From Bacteroidota bacterium (GTDB taxonomy: Bacteria > Bacteroidota > Bacteroidia > Chitinophagales > Chitinophagaceae), in the NCBI GenBank assembly GCA_023433755.1, contig JAEYUA010000114.1, positions 1 through 15,216 of the forward strand: DNA of 15,216 nucleotides, in the 5' to 3' direction. The notes beneath the pieces are model-generated. The model saw only the letters and a program-made list of their open reading frames with translations. It had not been told where the DNA came from and did no database searches. The translations under genes and the position numbers were made by a program. How positions within the stretch are numbered: position 1 is the first letter of the stretch; each line of letters begins with the position of its first letter. Shown in pieces: positions 1 to 6,059 of the stretch.

Positions 1-98
1 ACACAGAGTCTTCGGTTTTCAGACGCTAACCGTGCCCGCTGTGCTACGCAATCAGGATCAAATGAATTTTCGCCTCTGTGTCCGTTGTGTTTAAAAAA

Positions 99-168
99 CC
101 ACGGCGAACACGGCGCCCACGTTTCATGCAAGAACCACATTCAAACCACGGTGAACACGGCGTCCACG
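99..168. repeat. Two near-identical 23-bp direct repeats
   Basis: Copies lie at 99-121 and 146-168 (consensus CCACGGYGAACACGGCGYCCACG) and differ at two positions. The space between also contains a partial CCACATTC unit. Just left, at 71-90, CCTCTGTGTCCGTTGTG reads on the opposite strand as a related ACACAACGGACACAG motif, so the unit occurs in both orientations. Two copies with a 24-bp gap do not make a CRISPR. This resembles a decayed intergenic repeat family. Confidence 0.6.
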
Positions 169-449
169 AGGAACTTCGCAAAAGAAAGGAGCATGACAAG
201 AGTAACTTGCCGAAAAGTGTGGGACAACAAAGAATTATATTTCCAGGATTGAAAATGAGCAAGTGATATTCGTCTTTCGACATTAAAGCGAATTGTAAGA
301 AAAGGTTTCGGTGGGCATTTAAAATTATCGGTTAGGCTTGACCATAAAAGTACGTACTGCCAAAAAATGTATGCTGGAACTGGGCCTGGCTTTGGATCAA
401 TTGGTTTTGGTTCTCTATTATGCAATAGGTTTCGGCCGGACAATCTATC

Positions 450-470
450 GGACATGCCGTTGGCATGTCC
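450..470. repeat. Perfect 9-bp hairpin, REP-like
   Basis: GGACATGCC at 450-458 and GGCATGTCC at 462-470 form a perfect stem with a 3-nt loop (GTT). There is no T-run on either side, so it is not a typical intrinsic terminator, though it lies 30 bp past the paaA stop codon and could stabilise the mRNA 3' end. The flank CTACG after the right arm gives the form GTAGGGACATGCC on the minus strand, which resembles dispersed palindromic repeats of other genomes. That resemblance is a recollection and has not been searched. Confidence 0.65.
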
Positions 471-499
471 CTACGTATGAAATTCAAAAATTGATTTGA

Positions 500-1441
500 T
501 CAGGCAACACGTTTTCGCGTTAATCTCTTTTCCGCATGGGCTTTTGCTGCATCGCGTACCCAGGCGCCGTCTTCCCAGGCTTTCCTGCGCGCATCCAGTC
601 TTTGTTTATTGCAGGGACCATTGCCGCTGACTACATTCCAGAATTCTTCCCAGTTGATCTTTCCAAAATCATAATGCCCTCTTTCCTCGTTCCATTTCAG
701 GTCAGGATCGGGAAGCGTCATGCCTAATAGTTTCACCTGTTCAGCGCACATGTCTACAAAACGTTGGCGCAGTTCATCATTGCTGAACCTTTTGATCTTC
801 CATTTCATGCTGGATTCCGTGTTGGTGCTTTCCGCGTCATGCGGACCAAACATCATGAGGCTGGGCCACCACCAGCGGTCGATGGCATCCTGCACCATGG
901 CTTTTTGTTCAGCAGTTCCTTTGCTCAATACAAGAAGCGCTTCAAAACCCTGGCGCTGGTGAAAACTCTCTTCTTTGCAAACCCTGATCATCGCGCGGCT
1001 GTAGGGTCCGTAGGAAGTGCGGCACAAAGGCACCTGGTTCATGATGGCAGCACCATCAACCAGCCAGCCGATCGTACCCATATCAGCCCAGGTAATGGTT
1101 GGATAATTAAAGATGGAAGAATATTTGGCCTTACCACTGTGCAGTTGTTCAATCATTTCATCGCGGCTGATGCCCAGTGTTTCCGCTGCACTGTACAAAT
1201 ACAGTCCATGTCCTGCTTCATCCTGCACTTTGGCAATAAGGATTTGCTTGCGTTTGAGAGAAGGCGCACGGCTGATCCAATTGCCTTCAGGCAGCATACC
1301 AACAATTTCACTGTGGGCATGCTGGCTGATCTGGCGGATGAGGGTCTGCCTGTATTTTTCCGGCATCCAGTCCTTCGGTTCAATACGGACATCTGCGTCG
1401 ATCTTATCCTGGAATACTATTTCTGATTGCTGTTCGGCCAT
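500..1441 (-). CDS. paaA: Phenylacetyl-CoA 1,2-epoxidase catalytic subunit PaaA
   Basis: PaaA is the catalytic subunit of the soluble multicomponent oxygenase that converts phenylacetyl-CoA to its ring 1,2-epoxide, the committed step of aerobic phenylacetate degradation. The 313-residue product has the usual family length. It carries the two ExxH motifs of ferritin-like di-iron oxygenases: E75-AG-H78 in QDEAGHG and E158-SF-H161 in CKEESFHQRQG. It also has family-typical stretches such as RWWWPSLMMFGPHD (189-202). The start ATG at 1441 is supported by the MAEQQSEI leader and a TAnnTTTG element 4 bp upstream. Normally PaaA pairs with PaaC, bridged by PaaB, with PaaE as reductase. Here paaE lies upstream on the same strand, but an opposing gene separates the two, and no paaB follows within 499 bp. 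Confidence 0.97.
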   Translation of the reverse strand: MAEQQSEIVFQDKIDADVRIEPKDWMPEKYRQTLIRQISQHAHSEIVGMLPEGNWISRAPSLKRKQILIAKVQDEAGHGLYLYSAAETLGISRDEMIEQLHSGKAKYSSIFNYPTITWADMGTIGWLVDGAAIMNQVPLCRTSYGPYSRAMIRVCKEESFHQRQGFEALLVLSKGTAEQKAMVQDAIDRWWWPSLMMFGPHDAESTNTESSMKWKIKRFSNDELRQRFVDMCAEQVKLLGMTLPDPDLKWNEERGHYDFGKINWEEFWNVVSGNGPCNKQRLDARRKAWEDGAWVRDAAKAHAEKRLTRKRVA

Positions 1442-1445
1442 GGTA

Positions 1446-1453
1446 CAAATTTA
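1446..1453 (-). promoter_or_regulatory. Possible -7 element of paaA
   Basis: On the minus strand the sequence is TAAATTTG, an exact match to the Bacteroidota sigma-factor -7 consensus TAnnTTTG, 4 bp from the paaA ATG. No clear TTG -33 element is visible at the usual spacing. If used, transcription would start at or near the start codon, giving a leaderless or very short-leader mRNA. Confidence 0.35.
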
Positions 1454-1506
1454 GCAAAGCATCCTTCCTTTTTCTTCTTTCAGGTTGCCAAATTTTCCTT
1501 TACTAA

Positions 1507-1530
1507 CCAGGATCCAGGGCGGGATCCTGG
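1507..1530. promoter_or_regulatory. 9-bp inverted repeat in the paaA/secreted-protein divergent region
   Basis: CCAGGATCC (1507-1515) and GGATCCTGG (1522-1530) form a perfect inverted repeat around the 6-nt spacer AGGGCG. It lies between the divergent starts of paaA (1441) and the plus-strand secreted protein (1619). The 24-bp length suits a dimeric regulator's operator, for example a TetR-type repressor as often found with paa genes. As RNA it would also be a stable hairpin followed by a T-rich stretch. Either role is inference. Confidence 0.4.
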
Positions 1531-1618
1531 ATTTTCTCTTGTCCTTCACATTTGCCGTTTAGCCTTATACCATTTTCACGGTATTGAAAGCCGGTCAACA
1601 ATGGTTGATCTTGTAAGA

Positions 1619-2167
1619 ATGAAATTGACATTAAGAGCCTGCCTGATTCTTTTTATCCTGGTTGCCTTTTATGGCCGGTTACAGGCGCAATCTCCTTATC
1701 TCTCTTTTGAAGCCATGATGGATGCCGACCATCTGGAGGGAGAAAAATTCAGGCTGGTGGCCAGTTTCTGTATGCCGGTTCAGCCTTCGGCTGTAAAAAC
1801 GGTTTATGGGAAAGACACATCCTCCATCAGTTTCAAGAGCCTGGAAAAGCATATGATCAAATGTTCTTCTTTCTTTGAATCAGATTCAACCGGTGATAAC
1901 GTATTCAGCTATGGCAACCAGAATTTCGGTTATGAGAAGATCATTGTCCTGCGCGTGATCAGGCTGAACCAGGAAATGGAGTCTATGCAGATGATTGTGC
2001 CCTTGCGTTACCAGTCCTTTCTCACCTTCATCAGGATCAGGGATATAGTTTTTATGCCGGGCAAAACGATCTGGATTGATCTGCCAGATACAAGGGAAAG
2101 GGGGAGTCTCAAGGTTAATATTTCCATGAAGGAATATGCATACACGGAACAAAAATTCCCGGGCTGA
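1619..2167 (+). CDS. Secreted protein of unknown function
   Basis: This 182-residue protein begins with a clear signal peptide: MKLTLR, a hydrophobic core (residues 7-18) and a likely cut after A23 in RLQAQS. I chose the ATG at 1619 because the open frame upstream lacks signal-peptide character. An ATG at 1601 would add only MVDLVR. The mature part has no motif I recognise and looks like a mixed beta-rich domain with two cysteines at about 48 and 69. The gene is divergent from paaA, and its stop codon directly abuts the paaE stop codon with no gap, so it sits inside the split paa locus on the opposite strand. A link to phenylacetate use is not shown by the sequence. Confidence 0.75.
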   Translation: MKLTLRACLILFILVAFYGRLQAQSPYLSFEAMMDADHLEGEKFRLVASFCMPVQPSAVKTVYGKDTSSISFKSLEKHMIKCSSFFESDSTGDNVFSYGNQNFGYEKIIVLRVIRLNQEMESMQMIVPLRYQSFLTFIRIRDIVFMPGKTIWIDLPDTRERGSLKVNISMKEYAYTEQKFPG

Positions 2168-3247
2168 TTATTTCGCATCAAAATCAACAGTGATTTTGTC
2201 GGTCAGCGGGTGCGACTGGCAGGTGAGGATGTAACCCTGTTCCACTTCATCGGGTTCAAGACCCCAGTTCACATCCATCTTCACTTTTCCTTCAGTGAGT
2301 TTTGCTTTGCAGGTAGTGCAAACGCCGCCTTTGCAGGCATAAGGAAGATCAGCACCTTGTTTTAGCGCGGCATCAAGAATGCTTTCGCTTTCGAATGCCA
2401 GGTCAAAATCAAAACGGATCCCATCAAGCTTCACACTCACTTTTGCTTTGGGACCTTCATCATTTCCAGGAATGGATCCTGTTTCCACAACAGATTGTTT
2501 CTGTCCGGGTATGGTGAAAAGTTCAAAATGAATTTTATCGCTGTGAATGCCGCGGCTTTCAAGATATCCCTTCACACAAAAGATCATTTCTTCGGGTCCG
2601 CATAAAAAGAAATCATCCACCTGGTTCATATCCACCAGCTTACTGCCAATCAGTTCCAGTTTAGCCACATCAATGCGGCCATTATTGATCTCGGAATCTG
2701 TTTTCTCCCTGCTCAATACATGATAAATACGGAAGCGGTCTATGAATTTATCTTTCAGTGCTTCGAGTTCCTCTTTGAAAATGATAGAGTTTTTATTGCG
2801 ATTGCCATAAACCAGGGTGAAGCGACTTAATGGTTCAGTAAGCAGGGTCGTTTTGATAATGGAAAGAACAGGTGTGATGCCGCTGCCTGCAGCAAAGGCC
2901 AGGTAGTTTTTCTTTTGTGTTGGATGAAGTTCCGTATTGAATTTTCCTACCGGCGGCATTACATCTATGATATCACCTGCCTGCATGGTTTGGTTGACCC
3001 AGGTTGAAAATTTACCTCCATCCACTTTCTTAACGGCAACCCTCAGCACTTTATCGGAAGGAGCGCTGCAGATACTGTAGGTGCGGCGTAATTCTTCACC
3101 ATTGATGATCTTACGCATGGTAAGACTTTGTCCCTGTTTGAACTCGAATAACTGTTTCAGTTCTTCCGGAACTTCAAACTGTATGGAAACACAATCCTCT
3201 GTTTCCTGCACCTTCTTTTTAACCTTCAATGAATGAAAATGGATCAT
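2168..3247 (-). CDS. paaE: Phenylacetyl-CoA epoxidase reductase subunit PaaE
   Basis: PaaE takes electrons from NAD(P)H through FAD and a plant-type [2Fe-2S] cluster to the di-iron epoxidase (PaaABC). The 359-residue length is normal. An N-terminal FAD domain has the flavin-binding RRTYS motif at 54-58. The nucleotide-binding domain has GSGITPV (121-127) and CGPEEM (216-221). The C-terminal ferredoxin domain has cluster ligands C305, C310, C313 and C343 in the pattern CxxxxCxxC...C, followed by a typical PDEVEQGYILTCQ segment. The start ATG at 3247 gives the family-typical N-terminus. The gene is monocistronic as it stands: a strong terminator lies upstream and an opposing gene downstream. 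It therefore needs its own promoter, and a TATCTTTG element is present. Confidence 0.96.
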   Translation of the reverse strand: MIHFHSLKVKKKVQETEDCVSIQFEVPEELKQLFEFKQGQSLTMRKIINGEELRRTYSICSAPSDKVLRVAVKKVDGGKFSTWVNQTMQAGDIIDVMPPVGKFNTELHPTQKKNYLAFAAGSGITPVLSIIKTTLLTEPLSRFTLVYGNRNKNSIIFKEELEALKDKFIDRFRIYHVLSREKTDSEINNGRIDVAKLELIGSKLVDMNQVDDFFLCGPEEMIFCVKGYLESRGIHSDKIHFELFTIPGQKQSVVETGSIPGNDEGPKAKVSVKLDGIRFDFDLAFESESILDAALKQGADLPYACKGGVCTTCKAKLTEGKVKMDVNWGLEPDEVEQGYILTCQSHPLTDKITVDFDAK

Positions 3248-3263
3248 GGCAATCGTAAAGCGC

Positions 3264-3271
3264 CAAAGATA
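3264..3271 (-). promoter_or_regulatory. Possible -7 element of paaE
   Basis: On the minus strand the sequence is TATCTTTG, an exact TAnnTTTG match, 16 bp upstream of the paaE ATG. The terminator at 3311-3335 means paaE must start its own transcription in this gap of about 60 bp. No good -33 TTG is seen at the standard distance. Confidence 0.45.
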
Positions 3272-3310
3272 ATGCGCGGAGAATAAGCAGGAGATGAGCA
3301 GGCAAGGGTC

Positions 3311-3335
3311 AAAAAAAACCCCGCACCAGCGGGGC
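3311..3335 (-). terminator. Intrinsic terminator of the cytochrome c gene
   Basis: Read on the minus strand this is GCCCCGC, loop TGGT, then GCGGGG followed by eight T residues (the A-run at 3311-3318 on the plus strand). The perfect 6-bp GC-only stem plus T-run is a classic rho-independent terminator, 9 bp beyond the cytochrome stop codon. It insulates paaE from that gene. Confidence 0.92.
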
Positions 3336-3343
3336 TTTTAATA

Positions 3344-4300
3344 TTATTTGATACCTCGGTCCACCTGGTTCTTCACCTTGGGTATGGTTTTGAGGTAAGC
3401 AAAGATAGCTTTTGCTTCGCTATCAGAAAGATCTGCATAAGGTTTCATCGGTGGCCTGGTGGCAGCCTGTCCCCCGGGCATGATTCCGGTCTTAACCGCC
3501 CTGATAAAATCTTCTTCCGACCATCGACCAATACCGGTTTCTTCATCCATGGTGATATTTCTGGAGCGGATGGATGAACCATCGGGGAGTTCGAATTTAT
3601 TGCCACCCCCGAAAAATCCTTTCGATTTTTCCGGATTGATAAAGTCCACAGTAGTAAAATCCGCTGAATGGCAGGTATAACATTCCACGCGGTACAAAGC
3701 CACGTACTCGCCCCACTTCACCTGGTTGGTTGTATCGGGTTCGGCAACCGTAGGATAAAAGGGCATTGGTTTGAGCACTTTGATATTCGTGAGGAATTTG
3801 GTAAGGAAAGAATAGGTAGGATCAGGCTGACGGGTATTGTCGGCCTGCACCCAGGCATGATCTGAACGAAGAAAAGCAATGATGGAATTCAAATCTTCAT
3901 CCGACATTTTTTGCAGCTTGGCCATTACCGGGAGGAATTTTCCCTGTGGAGTCACACCGGTGCGGAGCAGGTAGGCCAGTTGACCGTCGGTCCATTTACC
4001 GATTCCATTTTCAGGGTCCTGTGTAATGTTTTTGGAATAGAGCGTTCCAAAGCTTGATACTTCATCCATTTTCCTGCCTGTGAGTTTGCCGGTATTGGCA
4101 CCCATGTGGCAGTCATTACAAAGCATGGAGGATAACTGGCGTCCACGCTCTATACGTTCCGGGCTGGATTGTACGGTTAGTGCAAAGGTTTGCGGTTCGT
4201 AATCGGGGATGCCCCTAAAGGCAATAAAAGCTGCGAAGCAGCCGGCCAGCACTACAATCACTCCAAGAAAGATGAGTAAATAGCGAAGCGCTTTTTTCAT
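3344..4300 (-). CDS. Membrane-anchored di-heme cytochrome c
   Basis: This is a c-type cytochrome of 318 residues facing the periplasm, an electron carrier of the kind that serves as subunit or partner of membrane or periplasmic dehydrogenases. An N-terminal hydrophobic segment (about 6-28, MKKALRYLLIFLG...) is a signal anchor. Two heme-binding CxxCH motifs occur at 61-65 (CNDCH) and 207-211 (CYTCH). Likely axial methionines are M126 (LPVMAK) and M285 (RPPMKPY). Each half also repeats a SKNIT/SRNIT...GIGKW/GIGRW block (87-103 and 244-260), so the protein is an internal duplication of the type seen in alcohol/gluconate dehydrogenase cytochrome subunits. The frame stays open to 4486, but the extra 62 codons run through a dispersed repeat and lack signal features, so I start at 4300. 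Its redox partner is not in the window. Confidence 0.9.
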   Translation of the reverse strand: MKKALRYLLIFLGVIVVLAGCFAAFIAFRGIPDYEPQTFALTVQSSPERIERGRQLSSMLCNDCHMGANTGKLTGRKMDEVSSFGTLYSKNITQDPENGIGKWTDGQLAYLLRTGVTPQGKFLPVMAKLQKMSDEDLNSIIAFLRSDHAWVQADNTRQPDPTYSFLTKFLTNIKVLKPMPFYPTVAEPDTTNQVKWGEYVALYRVECYTCHSADFTTVDFINPEKSKGFFGGGNKFELPDGSSIRSRNITMDEETGIGRWSEEDFIRAVKTGIMPGGQAATRPPMKPYADLSDSEAKAIFAYLKTIPKVKNQVDRGIK

Positions 4301-4404
4301 AATCGTTGATTTTGGTTTGCGGGTGAGAAGGTAAGGAAAAACCCGTAGTATCAAAGCGGGCACAGGGTTGTTAGCGTATGTACTGTGATTTTGGGGGGAT
4401 GAAT

Positions 4405-4460
4405 TGTCGGAACCTTGATTTTTGAGATTGATGGATTTGGAAGAAAGGAAAGGCATGGCC
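4405..4460 (+). repeat. 56-bp dispersed repeat, copy 1
   Basis: The copy begins TGTCGGAACCTTGATTTT and ends GGCATGGCC. It matches the copy at 4633-4688 at about 51 of 56 positions with no gaps. This copy lies upstream of the cytochrome start and inside the non-coding extension of its reading frame, which explains why that frame stays open. Confidence 0.8.
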
Positions 4461-4632
4461 ATCGCGACTGGTGCCTTGTTTATCACTTTTTATCAAATCC
4501 ATCACACCTTTCTTCAGACATTACCCTTCTTTCTTTTTTCTCTGCGTTGGAATTAAAATGAAAGGCATAGCAGTTAAGCCAGCCTTCGCCAAAGCTTCAG
4601 GGCACACGGACGGCTGACGCAGGGTAGGGTGC

Positions 4633-4688
4633 TGTCGGAACCTTGATTTTTGAGATTAAAAGATTTGGAAGAAAGGGAAGGCATAGCC
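4633..4688 (+). repeat. 56-bp dispersed repeat, copy 2
   Basis: This is a direct repeat of 4405-4460, 228 bp apart and in the same orientation. The differences are concentrated in a central GATG/AAAA tetramer and two single bases near the right end. No flanking terminal inverted repeats or target duplications were seen, so it is not an obvious miniature transposon. Confidence 0.8.
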
Positions 4689-4893
4689 GTTTAGGCGGGG
4701 AGGGCGGTAAGTAGTGAACTATTGTTTAAATATGTCTCAATAATCAACCATTTTATTTATGGGTTATTATCGGCAATAGGATTTCATCAATAGCATTACT
4801 GTTGGTATCCCATCATCCATTTTTCCTGTTAGAACGAAGGCCGCTCTCTTTCTGTTTCTCTTTCTCTCTCTATGAGCTTCCCGGAAAATTGAT

Positions 4894-4901
4894 TAGGTTT
4901 G
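4894..4901 (+). promoter_or_regulatory. Possible -7 element of the PfkB kinase gene
   Basis: TAGGTTTG matches the Bacteroidota TAnnTTTG -7 consensus, 38 bp upstream of the kinase ATG. No strong TTG -33 element is seen about 19 bp further upstream; that stretch is pyrimidine-rich. Confidence 0.35.
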
Positions 4902-4939
4902 CACGCCTTTTCCAGGCACTTCACTTCTAATAATTTAAT

Positions 4940-5863
4940 ATGTCTTTAATTGTGGTGGGCACCATGGCCTTTGATGCTATTGAAACGCCCTTTGGTAAAA
5001 GCGATAAGATCATTGGCGGCTCTGCAACCTACGTGGCCTATGCAGCTTCTCATTTTGTAAAACCTGTGCAGCAGGTGTCCATTGTTGGTTATGATTTTCC
5101 TGGGCAGGAACTGAAAGAGCTCAACGAGAGAGGTGTGTCCACCGAAGGAGTGGAAGTGGTAAAAGATAAAAAATCATTCTTCTGGGCCGGCAAATACCAC
5201 ATGGATATGAATACCCGTGATACACTGGTAACCGACCTGAATGTATTGGCTGATTTCAATCCACAGATCCCAGAATCTTACCAGGGTGCTGAATTCCTGA
5301 TGCTGGGTAACCTGATGCCAAAGCTCCAGAAAAGCGTGATCGAGCAAATGAAGGAAAGACCCAAACTGGTGGTGCTTGATACCATGAATTTCTGGATGGA
5401 AACTGCGCTGGATGATCTTAAAGAAGTGCTGAAGCTTACCGATGTCCTGCTGGTGAACGACAGCGAAGCACGTGAACTCAGTCATGAATTCTCCCTGGTG
5501 CGTGCCGCCAAGAAAATCATGGCAATGGGTCCGCGCTACCTGATCATTAAAAAAGGTGAACATGGCGCCCTCCTGTTCCATGATGACAGGGTGTTCTTTG
5601 CACCGGCGCTTCCACTCGAAGATGTTTTTGACCCAACAGGTGCAGGAGATACTTTCGCAGGTGGTTTCATTGGTCACCTTGCCAAAACAAAAGACACTTC
5701 ATTTGAGAATATGAAGACCGCCATCATCATTGGTTCTGCCATGGCCAGCTTCTGCGTTGAAAAATTCGGAACACAAAGAATGGTGGAGATCACCAAGGCT
5801 GATATTGACAGGAGGCTTGCTGCATTCAGGGAACTGGTGAATTTTGATATTGAACTGGAGTAA
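4940..5863 (+). CDS. PfkB-family (ribokinase-like) sugar/nucleoside kinase
   Basis: This 307-residue cytoplasmic protein belongs to the ribokinase/PfkB superfamily, which phosphorylates sugars or nucleosides with ATP. It has the N-terminal glycine-rich substrate motif GGSAT (26-30). A VNDSEA segment (172-177) matches the usual NxxE position, and KKGEHG (204-209) is also present. The family signature DPTGAGDTFAGGF spans 231-243, in which D237 is the expected catalytic base and GAG forms the anion hole. All key residues are intact and the length is typical. The N-terminus MSLIVVGTMAFDAIETPFG suggests a conserved bacterial subgroup distinct from classical ribokinase, and the substrate cannot be read from sequence. 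The gene stands alone: its upstream neighbour diverges and its downstream neighbour converges. The start at 4940 gives the expected first beta-strand. Confidence 0.93.
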   Translation: MSLIVVGTMAFDAIETPFGKSDKIIGGSATYVAYAASHFVKPVQQVSIVGYDFPGQELKELNERGVSTEGVEVVKDKKSFFWAGKYHMDMNTRDTLVTDLNVLADFNPQIPESYQGAEFLMLGNLMPKLQKSVIEQMKERPKLVVLDTMNFWMETALDDLKEVLKLTDVLLVNDSEARELSHEFSLVRAAKKIMAMGPRYLIIKKGEHGALLFHDDRVFFAPALPLEDVFDPTGAGDTFAGGFIGHLAKTKDTSFENMKTAIIIGSAMASFCVEKFGTQRMVEITKADIDRRLAAFRELVNFDIELE

Positions 5864-5867
5864 GTGA

Positions 5868-5899
5868 AGTCGGAAGTTCAAAGTCGATAGTTCAAAGTC
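5868..5899 (+). repeat. Short GTTCAAAGTC tandem repeat after the kinase gene
   Basis: GTTCAAAGTC occurs at 5876-5885 and 5890-5899 with a 14-bp period, preceded by a partial AGTCGGAAGTTC. It lies 5 bp past the kinase stop codon. The rest of the convergent gap (5864-6059) contains no gene and no clear terminator. Confidence 0.5.
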
Positions 5900-6059
5900 A
5901 GAGTACTAAAGAATGGGTATTTAAAAGTTTTATGGAGTGGAATAATACTTCACTCTGGCGCGTTCTTGCGGTTATTTATTTTACCGGCAGGATGCAAAGG
6001 ACCACCCTTCGCTAAAGCTTAGGCTGACTGCACGAATGACGCGAAGAAGCCGCAAAGAT

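Larger units (their letters stand above)
1..499. other. Gene-free region downstream of paaA with repeat debris
   Basis: I find no convincing protein gene or structural RNA here. Short open frames exist on both strands, but their translations look like low-complexity repeat DNA: on the plus strand the peptide reads NHGEHGVHEEL, and on the minus strand NTTDTEAKIHL. I associate such His/Glu/Thr-rich peptides with repeat leaders found near GxxExxY-type genes in Bacteroidota, but that is from memory. The region holds two 23-bp near-identical repeats and a 9-bp hairpin, listed separately. paaB, which often follows paaA, is not here. Confidence 0.6.
4301..4939. other. 640-bp intergenic gap with dispersed repeats
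   Basis: This lies between the divergent starts of the cytochrome (4300, minus) and the sugar kinase (4940, plus). I see no gene in it. It contains two copies of a 56-bp repeat (4405-4460 and 4633-4688), a 15-bp block at 4583-4597 that recurs at 6006-6020, a pyrimidine-rich tract near 4840-4872, and a possible kinase promoter at 4894-4901. Promoter signals for the cytochrome are not clear. Confidence 0.6.

Noticed and set aside
99..168. CRISPR array
   Set aside because: There are only two imperfect 23-bp copies with a 24-bp gap and no cas genes.
78..266. 62-residue open frame rich in R, H, E and K
   Set aside because: It is made of the 23-bp repeat and flanking low-complexity DNA; there is no plausible domain.
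764..1426. 220-residue open frame on the plus strand opposite paaA
   Set aside because: It lies wholly antisense to the well-supported paaA gene, and its translation has no domain or signal.
1427..1618. 64-codon upstream extension of the small secreted protein
   Set aside because: It crosses the paaA start and the inverted repeat; the signal peptide starts at 1619.
4301..4486. 62-codon upstream extension of the cytochrome c frame
   Set aside because: It runs through the 56-bp dispersed repeat, and the signal anchor begins only at the ATG at 4300.
5174..5677. 167-residue open frame opposite the PfkB kinase
   Set aside because: It is antisense to the kinase and its composition is typical of a shadow frame.
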